A DNA stretch of 16,529 bases from Larix sibirica (taxonomy: Eukaryota; Streptophyta; Pinopsida; Pinales; Pinaceae): NCBI GenBank assembly GCA_004151065.3, contig NWUY0300013463.1, positions 20,778 to 37,306 on the forward strand, read 5' to 3'. Position 1 is the first letter of the stretch; each line of letters starts with the position of its first letter. The notes under the pieces are model-generated. The model did no database searches, was not told the origin of the DNA, and saw nothing but the letters and a program-made list of their open reading frames with translations. This document shows, one piece after another, positions 9,776-16,529 of this stretch. The position numbers and the translations under genes are program-made.

Positions 9776-10625
9776 AAGTAACACCATGAGGTTATGACTT
9801 CAACTCACCTATGTAATTAAACAGAACGTAATTGTCAATAGGACAATTAGAACAAATTACTTACTCATAAGAGGTTAACCACTTTTTAAATATGTTCCTT
9901 GAATAAAAAATTCGCAGTCCAATAGGAATACTACGAAACTCTTATTTGATCTTCATATTGAGAAAATATATAAATAATGATAAGATATTTATGAGGCCAT
10001 TATAACTAGATACTCTTTATGAGGCCATTATAACTAGATACTCTTGGAACTCATGTTAATGTCAAGTAGAGTGAGAAGCCATATTGATTCTTAGGTTTTT
10101 GTTTCAAATATTTTACGCCAAATTTATGGATAGAAATAAAATAGCCAAATGCTTAGCATGTAAATCCGCCAAGCTATAATTCAAACCCAGATCTTACTTT
10201 GGTTTAAATGTTGACGCGTTGAGTTTAGTATGGAGTATAGCATATTATCACTCACAAAGTAATTCTTTTGTTCAAAAAAATAAGGTCGATAAATACATAA
10301 GAGAGACGTATCATTATTCTCTAATGGGAACGAAACTATTAGTATCCTATTCTTATATATTTTAAATAATTATTTATTAAGTTATTCTTCCATGTTTGGA
10401 AGAATGATGAAGGTATATGCATTGTGGATAATATAGAGAGGTTAGTTATGCATTTTAATTTTAAATTTTTAAGGTAGACTCTCTCTTTTTCTCTATAGAA
10501 ACACACGCACATATAGATGGTTGAAATGATAAAAAATTAATAATTATATTTAAATGTGAAGGAAAAAAAATATAATCACAAATTAAGGTTAAAATGTATA
10601 GTCTACACATTATGGATATTAGAAA
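9776..10625. other. AT-rich segment, possible degraded 5' LTR of the gypsy remnant
   Basis: No gene is visible. The stretch lies directly upstream of a primer-binding-site-like motif (10626), so the 5' LTR of the gypsy element should end about here if that motif is real. The pyrimidine-rich CTCTCTTTTTCTCTATAG near 10481 is compatible with an LTR end. The second LTR would lie beyond the window, so neither its ends nor its existence can be tested here. The 28-bp duplication at 9989-10044 is inside it. Confidence 0.35.
9989..10044. repeat. Perfect 28-bp tandem duplication
   Basis: The 28-bp unit at 9989-10016, beginning TTATGAGGCCATTATAAC, is repeated without a mismatch at 10017-10044. The perfect identity in otherwise decayed sequence suggests a recent local duplication. 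Confidence 0.95.
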
Positions 10626-10637
10626 TGGTATAAGAGA
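10626..10637 (+). other. Candidate primer binding site (tRNA-iMet type)
   Basis: TGGTATAAGAGA matches the common plant retrotransposon site TGGTATCAGAGC at 10 of 12 positions, and both differences are C to A. It lies about 180 bp before a gag-like ATG, a normal spacing. No clear LTR end (CA) directly precedes it, so the call is tentative. Confidence 0.45.
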
Positions 10638-10813
10638 GAGATTCAAATGCTATGATCTAAGGGGTTATCATTTTATTGTTAAAGTTGGATCATTGCAACG
10701 TTTATTGTATAGTGTCATAAATCTAATTCATGAAATTTGTTTTTAAAGAAAAAAAAATTAGGAAAATAAAAAAAAATCAAGAAATCAGAAAATCAAATGG
10801 GAAATCAGCTAAG

Positions 10814-11159
10814 ATGGATTTTAAAGGAAGAAGAGGAAGAGGGATTAGGGGACATGATGCACCATCACCTCCTCCACCCTTGCCTCAACACTCTCTACCT
10901 TGAGTTCATGATAAGACACACATACTTGCTGGAGAAGTAATGAACATGATGCATCCATTCTAGCAAATGCATGATGCTTTCATCAGTTAGTTGGACATAT
11001 ATGATAGAGGTGCTTTGACTCTTGTTGAAGGGTTACAGTGCCCATCACAAACCAATAGTCAAAGAGAGATAAAAAGTAACATTTCCATAATTTTGGGGTG
11101 CACTCGATGACATATTAGTCAAAGCATGGCTTGAGAATATGCCATGTGTTTTGGACTGT
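10814..11159 (+). pseudogene. gag: Ty3/gypsy gag, N-terminal part
   Basis: From ATG 10814 the phase reads MDFKGRRGRGIRGHDAPSPP: an Arg/Gly-rich then Pro-rich start, common in plant gypsy Gag proteins. The same phase continues through TGA 10901, TAG 10961 and TAG 10988, each one transition from CGA, CAG or a similar codon. Near 11070 the phase shifts, and LDDILVKAWLENMPCVLDC is read at about 11103-11159, which resembles the 'DPxxAxxWLxxMExxL' block at the start of the gypsy Gag core. The 'ALLWW' block that should follow is not clear here, but is present at 13955. The Gag assignment is by pattern only. Confidence 0.5.
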
Positions 11160-11307
11160 GATATTATACATCGAACCTTATATTACTCCCTGAGTACTAC
11201 TGGACTGAAACAATACTGCTGTCCACAGCATGATAGAGCTCAACTTTTAAAGATTTTCGAGTTGAATCTATGTGAAGTTTGATATTTAATGGATCTTTAT
11301 TTCTTAA

Positions 11308-11466
11308 ATGTCTAGGACAATAACTTGCATGAACAATTTGAACAGTGTAACACAATTGTGGGGGAATTTTACAGAGTATCCTAGTACTTTGGATGAAATG
11401 AAGGTGGACTTGAACAAATGGAAACAAAAACAAATCAAAGAGGATCCTGTAAGATTAATCTCTTAA
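11308..11466 (+). other. Small unrecognised open frame (52 codons)
   Basis: ATG 11308 to TAA 11464 encodes a Lys- and Asp/Glu-rich peptide ending EMKVDLNKWKQKQIKEDPVR, which looks more like protein than the surrounding low-complexity translations. I do not recognise it. It sits in the DNA between the two gag parts. It may be a scrap of a larger decayed gene or chance; no flanking continuation in the same phase is apparent. Confidence 0.2.
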
Positions 11467-11751
11467 ATCTGAAAGCATAAACATGCTGAGCTTTATTTAA
11501 AAGAATTCTGTAGTTTCTAAGAAGACATATGCAAATCATGAGTTATATTATGTGGAGCTGACAAGTAACAATACATTCATGAAAAACAACAATAATAGAA
11601 GGCATCAATATACTACTGAAGAACACAACAAAAGAACCATGAAACTGGACCAGAGGTCAAAACAATTTGAAATCTCTGACAACAACATCAATCATTCATC
11701 AACATATAATATCTCTAACACAATATGGCGCTGAAAGGTCACTCCGAATTT

Positions 11752-11757
11752 TTTATT
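11752..11757 (-). promoter_or_regulatory. AATAAA polyadenylation-like signal for the minus-strand remnant
   Basis: On the minus strand AATAAA occurs about 290 bases after the end of the reading frame that stops at 12044, a common 3' UTR length in plants. The intervening sequence is U-rich in that orientation, as plant 3' UTRs are. AATAAA is frequent by chance in AT-rich DNA, so this supports the gene interpretation only weakly. Confidence 0.3.
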
Positions 11758-12043
11758 ATCATCTCATGAAGACATACATGGCTGAAAAGAAGTATGATTT
11801 ACACAAAATAAGAATATAACACAGATGAAACTCTATATAACACTTTGTAATATTAGTCTCCAACAAGGGAATCACCATACACAAATAATTCATCCGACCA
11901 AAAGGATAGAATCCTTCTACAAATTTTCCAGCCTTTCACAAGTGAATTCAAGTTACATTATATAGAACCTTCAAGTAACTGAATTCAATTTTCTTCTAAC
12001 TAATTTGTAAAAAATCTTTAGTTTGTTACTTTTACATTTACAT

Positions 12044-12973
12044 TTACTTTTGATTTAACACCATTTCCACCTTTAGGTTGTATGACTTGAAAATTTCTTC
12101 TTTCCTCTCGCTGATGTGGTCCAACCCCTCATGTAGACACTTGGTTGAATAATTAACTGACCTGCTCACTAGTTTCCTACTTGGCCCACTTGAAGAATTC
12201 ATTCCTGGTTCATCTGATGCATCATTTATATATTCTCTTGCCTTGTAGGTAGCATGAAAGCAAGTGGAGTGGGATGATTCGCAAAATGCGTTGGAATTTG
12301 CACAGTAGTTGTCCTACTACTTGACTGGAGCATTGAACAGATGATTGTCCTGAAGGATGCCTCAGTGTCTTTCCTGCTAGGATTCTAGGTGGTAGAATTA
12401 ATTTATGATATTGCACTACTGACTGCCATTCTTTTCCATGGGAGTCCTATGTACCTTGAGTGCTTCAAGTGATATTTCAGCATTGGTTATTTTCTCATAT
12501 CAGATTGGCCATATCTTCTTAGCAACATTCTTTAGTGAAAACCAAATTTTAAAGTCACCCTTGAGCCTCTATACTACTTTTTCTCCACTAACATCTCCTT
12601 CTATAGCTGCTTGAGCTATCTCATATCCTTTTTTAGTCAGCTGCTCTTTGTATGCATCTTTGGGATAGGCATCTCCATTACCATCCTAGGGAGAAGGGAG
12701 TCCCAGGTTCATTATTGCTTTGAATAATCCCTTAAAGGAACTGATGTCTTCTATAAGTTGCTTAATATTATCTTTCATTCTAAATGAAAAATAAAAAATC
12801 CATAGGTTGCAATTATCTTGGTCAACCATTGCTAGGGATTTATCTTCCCTAATAGTGGAATTTAAATCTAAGCTGGTTGTGACCGTGACAAAGATATTAG
12901 CATGGTGGTCGTGTATCTCTTCATCTCCTAAAACCCCAGGCTTGGGCAACTTTTCTTTAGATTTGGGATCCAT
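12044..12973 (-). pseudogene. Unidentified decayed coding frame, about 310 codons
   Basis: On the minus strand one phase holds from ATG 12973 to TAA 12044. The first 95 codons (to TAG 12686) and the last 89 codons (12313 to 12047) are open. Between them are TAG 12569, TGA 12500, TAG 12416, TAA 12398, TAG 12377, TGA 12362 and adjacent TAG codons at 12317 and 12314. All nine stops are one transition from Gln, Arg or Trp codons, and no phase change is needed. The product is hydrophilic: it starts MDPKSKEKLPKPG, has a Lys/Glu-rich middle (YKEQLTKKGYEIAQAAIEGD), a Cys/His-containing stretch and a charged, perhaps helical end (ISERKEEIFKSYNLKVEM). Four stops would vanish if 12454-12350 were a 105-base intron (AAG/GTACAT to CTTCAG). 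I know no family that fits. It could be a dying host gene, a captured gene fragment or part of an unfamiliar element. Confidence 0.5.
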
Positions 12974-13024
12974 TTCTATGGAAATTACTTCACTAGTAGG
13001 TTTATTGGTTATCAGGGTGAATTA

Positions 13025-13831
13025 GGGAAAAAACTAGGGCCTTTAATTTTTGTATTATACGACGATATAAATAGAATTAATGAAGACTGGTAAGTAGTAA
13101 AATACCCAAATAATGTTCGCAGGTCGACTTAGAATGATTAGGTGTTGAGGTGTACTAGTTGAATGCTCATAGTTAGTTTGTCTAGTACTACAGATATTGG
13201 GTGCAACTTCTTTAGAAGAATAAACAAATGATTTTTGGAATTGGGGAAAATAATGTTTTTTAAACATTTCAAAAAAATACAAATTGTGGCATTGGATTTG
13301 ACACTTTGATGACGAGGATGATGTGGTAGTGGGACCTCTTTGGACAAATGGAAAGTGTAGACAGGCTTGACGTGAATGAAAAAATATGACTCTGACAAGC
13401 TTGTTTACTTTATGTGGCATCATATAGGGAAGAAACCACTCTGGTTTCCCAAAGTGGTAATGCTCGAAAGCGGGGTGGTTTAAAAAAATGCTCAATCGGG
13501 GGCGCAATCAATCAAAATTGAGCACGTGTCAGTGGTTTTGAGGAAAACACGCCCTTGGTCCCCTTTTGAAAGGGGAGCAACTTACCGGTGCTCTTTTAAT
13601 CTCCATCGTTGATCTAACATGTGTTTCTTTTGATTAGCTCGATCTTGTTTAACACTAATTCACTTTCACTTTATCAGTGCGCGCTACCTCCCAATTGTTA
13701 GATCTTATCAGATCTAATGACTCTTCCTTCCCAATTCTTAGTTCCCTTCATTAGGTCTCTGATCATCTACCGTTGGTCACATGCGACCCACATTCGATTG
13801 AGAATTATTTCCCTTAGCTCCTGAAGGCTAA
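13025..13831. other. Intergenic stretch with TATA-like box and small inverted repeats
   Basis: No gene is supported. On the minus strand, TATTTATA (13066-13073) lies about 93 bases upstream of the ATG at 12973, and a CCCTAGTTTTTTCCCTAATTC tract sits between them like a plant 5' leader; the same box reads TATAAATA on the + strand. Two inverted repeats occur: TGCTCAAT (13489-13496) with ATTGAGCA (13517-13524), and CCCCTTT/AAAGGGG around 13560-13575. A CACGTGTC (G-box/ABRE-like) lies at 13523-13530. A minus-strand open frame (13055-13507) has no ATG start and no domain. The boundary with the gypsy gag core is near 13832. Confidence 0.35.
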
Positions 13832-14626
13832 ATTTTTTTTGAACTTGACCGGCTTTTGAGACTTGAAAGGTCCTGCTTTGGAGGATTTTAAAAATATCAG
13901 TACTAACACCTTAAAATGCATATGGCTATATTACAATTAAACGAAAGTGCTCTACTTTGGTGGAGAAACTTGTTACCACAACTTGACATCGATATTTTAG
14001 AAATCACTGGGGAAATGTTTGAGGATCGTTTCAGAGAACACTACCTATCTAAATAGTTTATTGAGAGGCAACTTAATGAATTCAACTACTTGAGACAAGA
14101 GAACATGCTAATACCATAATATGAGACTAAATTCATGGAATTGCTAAGATATGCACTGCATCTTAATACTAAGAAGCTATGAGTGAAGAAATTTGTGTAT
14201 GGGTTGAACTTCAACATTAGAGAAAAGATGTGTATTCCAATCCCACATACTTTGCATGAAGTAGTTTAGAGAGCCATTATAGCATAGGAATAATTTATGG
14301 GAGGTGGCCATGCTTGACCATATCTACCTTCAAGGTTCGTGGGATAGAGACATGGAGTGCAGTCGGCTAGTGCTTCAAGATCAGTGAAACAACGTAGAGA
14401 TGCACATAAGGGTCCCATGACATGAAATCAAAGACACACACCAAGAGGACATAGACCACCTTATAGGCCACCAGGGAAACAATATCAATACAACAACAAT
14501 GTGTCATTGGCATAGTGATCTCAGTACAACAATGGATATACATTTTCTCAGCCTAGTTTGTAGAGGAAGGCCCCAAAGGTGGGATGTTGGACATGTGGAG
14601 AGCCACATTTTCAGAGAGACTGTTAG
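13832..14626 (+). pseudogene. gag: Ty3/gypsy gag core and zinc knuckle
   Basis: Gag forms the virus-like particle and binds element RNA. A single phase runs from about 13832 past 14623 without a frameshift. It shows MAILQLNESALLWWRNLLPQ (from 13922), MFEDRFREHYL, ERQLNEFNYLRQ, KFMELLRYALHL and KKFVYGLNFNIREKM, the retrotransposon-gag pattern in order. A long Gln/Arg/Pro-rich stretch follows, then a knuckle CWTCGEPHFQRDC at 14585-14623, with spacing C-x2-C-x3-H-x4-C, one residue shorter than usual. About fifteen stops interrupt it (for example 14054 TAG, 14117 TAA, 14180 TGA, 14267 TAG), most at places expected to be CAG, CAA or CGA. The DNA before 13890 is poorly conserved. The family call is secure. 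Confidence 0.88.
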
Positions 14627-14688
14627 AATTCTTAGAGGAATCCTAGTAGGGAGGAAGACAAACTATAGTTAGAGATCTAGAAAAGGCC

Positions 14689-15101
14689 CATAGAATTTAT
14701 GCAGTAGTAAACAACTTCCAAAAAGAACATTAGTATACCATGTTGGATACAACTTATAAGATAAATGGTATGACATTTTCATTATTTATAGATCCAAGAG
14801 TAGTTGAAAGTTTCACTTCCATAATGCTTTGTCTAGATGTTAGGTGATGAAAGCAAGCAAGAACATTTCGATGTAGTTAGAATGACATCAAGTACTACTC
14901 AAGAATAGGACAATTAGTTAAGGATTGTGAAGTACACTTAGGAGTGTGTGTTACCGAGATATCCCCTTACACTACTTCTTTGTAGGTATGGATTCGCTAG
15001 AATCCCATGCGGTGAATTTAGACTGAAAGAGGACTACCCCTAAGGTTTATTTTGGCATCACAATTGAAGAAGAGTCTATAGAAGGGATTAAGCAATATGA
15101 T
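14689..15101 (+). pseudogene. Ty3/gypsy protease and linker
   Basis: After a net -1 phase change behind the knuckle, the frame reads HRIYAVVNN, then NGMTFSLFIDPRVVESFTS at about 14767-14823. This matches the retropepsin active-site region of a plant gypsy lineage in which the Asp is followed by Pro-Gly; here Gly is Arg (AGA 14797), one G-to-A change. Further on GQLVKDCEVHLGVCVTEIS (14908-14964) is intact in the same phase. After another net -1 change at about 14982 comes VGMDSLESH, the counterpart of the conserved G-M-D-W-L segment with Trp replaced. TGA 15024 follows. It is inactive. Confidence 0.75.
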
Positions 15102-15800
15102 GTGGTAGAAATGAATTATAAGGATGATATCATGGATGTGAGTCAAGATCCTATATTGTCCAAATTTATCGATGTATTTCCTAAGGAATTACCAAGACTA
15201 TTGTTGAAGAGAGATCTAGAGTTCACTATTGAACTCAAGCCAAGAATGGAACTTATATCTAGAGTACCCTATCATGATGACAGTGGAGTTAAAGGAATTG
15301 CAAATGTAGCTCCAGGAACTCTTAGATTTAGGTTTCACTCAGCCTAGTATATCCCCTTAGGGAACACTAGTAATATTTGTGAAGAAGAAATATCAGTCGT
15401 CGAGACTTTGCATTGACTATCGTCAATTAAATACAGAGACAATAAGGAACCAATATCCATTACTGAAAATCAACAATCTCTTTAATCATATGAGAAGGGG
15501 ACAGTGTTTTGAAAGATAGATCTAAGATCTAGGTACCATCAATTGAGGATTATAGAAGAAGATATACCCAAAATTGCATTTAAGATGTCATATGGATATT
15601 TTGAGTTTGTATTCATCCCATTCAGATTGACAAATGCACCAAGCATTTTTATAAATTTTGATAAACAACGTATTTTGAAAATACTTATATAAATCTGTAC
15701 ATATATTTTTAAATGATATCCTTTTTTACTCAAAGACATGAGAAAAGCATGAAGAAAATTTAAAACTAACATTATAATGTCTAGGAGAACATAAGATATA
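15102..15800 (+). pseudogene. pol: Ty3/gypsy reverse transcriptase
   Basis: The segment 15102-15347 gives SKFIDVFPKELP, RDLEFTIELKP and ISRVPY, the usual lead-in of plant gypsy RT. The phase shifts at about 15350, giving IFVKKKYQSSRLCIDYRQLN. It shifts again at about 15512, giving [20 protein letters not shown] (motif A, Asp 15519) and FRLTNAPS, then again before motif C. Motif C reads FLNDILFYSK instead of FIDDIL: the first catalytic Asp is Asn (AAT 15712-15714). Gly-to-Arg changes in KIDLRSG and PFGLTNAP are also single G-to-A events. With several phase changes and stops it is clearly dead, but the lineage is unmistakable. Confidence 0.92.
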
Positions 15801-16529
15801 TGCTAAAGTCTAAAAATGTTGCTTCTTCCCATCAGAAATTCATTATTTAGGACATGCTATTTATGGATATGGGTATGCAGTAGACCCATGAAATATTGAG
15901 GCTATCCTTGAATGGCCAAGACCGACGAATGCACATGAAGTACATATCTTCATGGGATTATCAAGATATTATTGAAGGTTCATAGAATTTTTTTCAAATA
16001 TCACTATCCCAATCATAGAATTAACAAAGAAAACCATGATGTTCATATGGACGGAATGTTAAGAACAAGCGTTCACAAATATTAATCAATTGTTGATGAC
16101 GAGTCTAGTATTAAATGTATTAGATATGGATCAAGATTTCCTGGTATGCATGGATGCATCAAACGAAGGTCTCGACAGTTTTTCGATGAAATATGGTAGG
16201 GCGATATCCTATGCTTCAAGGAAACTTAAACTGCATGAAGAAAACTATGTGATGCATGATTTGTAACTTGTAGTTGTAGTTTATGGTTTATTATGAAGGA
16301 ATTATTTGGTTGGAATAAAATTCAAATTGAAGACAGATCATCATGTCCTATAATATATTTTTACTCAAAGTGATCTAAATTCTAGGTAGAGGGGATGGTC
16401 GAAATTGATGAGTGGATTAGATTTAGATATATCATATGTTAAGGGGATGATTAATAAAGTTGTGGATGCATTAAGTCAAATACCTCATATATTTTCTATA
16501 TTACCCTTGAAAACCAATTTGTGGGAAAA
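15801..16529 (+). pseudogene. pol: Ty3/gypsy RT connection and RNase H, continuing beyond the window
   Basis: One phase (that of 15712) holds to the end of the window. It reads HYLGHAIYGYG, AILEWPRPTNAHEVHIFMGL, FIWTEC, then RNase H: FLVCMDAS (Asp 16153), ISYASRKLKLHEENY, KTDHH (Asp 16336) and VVDALSQIP (Asp 16465). The conserved Glu in the HDLEL motif is replaced by TAA (16264), which kills the active site. About eight other stops occur. Integrase would follow past 16529 and cannot be seen. Confidence 0.92.

Larger units (their letters stand above)
10626..16529 (+). mobile_element. Ty3/gypsy LTR retrotransposon remnant, possibly split, runs off the window
   Basis: A primer-binding-site-like motif, a gag N-terminal part (10814-11159), then gag core and knuckle, protease, reverse transcriptase and RNase H (13832-16529) all lie on the + strand in the order of a Ty3/gypsy element. 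Integrase and the 3' LTR would follow beyond 16529. The 2.7 kb between the gag parts is foreign or unexplained and carries an opposite-strand remnant. The piece from 13832 on is certain. That the piece from 10626 to 11159 belongs to the same copy is inference. Many stops and at least five phase changes show it is long dead. Confidence 0.65.

Noticed and set aside
10661-10670. GGGGTTATCA as a second candidate primer binding site
   Set aside because: It fits the tRNA-iMet site less well than 10626-10637 and needs an inserted base.
11319-11379. Weak resemblance of NNLHEQFEQCNTIVGEFYRV to the ERFQHSGxTI segment of PIF/Harbinger transposases
   Set aside because: The match needs a gap, rests on few residues, and nothing downstream fits a DDE nuclease. 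A different phase over the same bases is better open.
11552-11734. Plus-strand open frame of 60 codons
   Set aside because: Asn/Thr/Lys low-complexity translation of AT-rich DNA, with no domain.
13055-13507. Minus-strand open frame of 150 codons upstream of the unidentified remnant
   Set aside because: It opens on a TTG rather than ATG, contains a poly-Ser run from a simple repeat, and lies where a promoter or leader of the 12973 frame would be. It is in a different phase from that frame.

Overview
This window looks like nuclear DNA from a seed plant with a large, repeat-rich genome. The evidence is a plant-type L1 LINE (ORF1 with a DUF4283-like region and a CCHC knuckle, ORF2 ending in a plant-L1-type RNase H), a decayed plant Ty3/gypsy element, AT-rich gene-poor flanks, and no bacterial features. 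A gymnosperm is possible from the style of the elements, but the sequence does not prove it. No intact protein-coding gene is evident.

Layout. 1-3266: AT-rich sequence with no convincing gene and one 23-bp minisatellite. 3284-9763: one essentially full-length L1 LINE on the + strand, with a 5' leader, ORF1 (3709-5469), ORF2 (5469-9582), a short 3' UTR and an A-tail. It is flanked by a likely target-site duplication. ORF1 and ORF2 overlap by one base in a TAATG stop/start junction. Both are dead: ORF1 has three in-frame stops and no frameshift; ORF2 has two net -1 frameshifts, several stops and an altered endonuclease catalytic residue, but its last 425 codons, including the RNase H, are open. 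9776-10625: AT-rich, with a perfect 28-bp tandem duplication; it may hold a degraded 5' LTR.

10626-16529: remains of a Ty3/gypsy element on the + strand. A tRNA-iMet-like primer binding site (10626) is followed by the N-terminal part of a gag (10814-11159). The rest of a gag (13832-14626), protease, reverse transcriptase and RNase H follow from 13832 to the window end; integrase and the 3' LTR would lie beyond. The two gag parts are separated by about 2.7 kb. This may be one element split by inserted DNA, or two unrelated remnants.

Inside that 2.7 kb, on the minus strand, is the least explained item: a reading frame of about 310 codons (12973 down to 12044) that stays in one phase. It has long open ends, nine stops each explainable by a single transition, a TATA-like box upstream and an AATAAA downstream. 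I do not recognise the protein. It looks like a decayed host gene or gene fragment, or cargo of an insertion.

Most premature stops in all the remnants are TAG, TGA or TAA where CAG, CGA, CAA or TGG would be expected. This fits long-term decay of methylated cytosines in silenced plant repeats. The LINE is much less decayed than the gypsy element, so it is probably the younger insertion.
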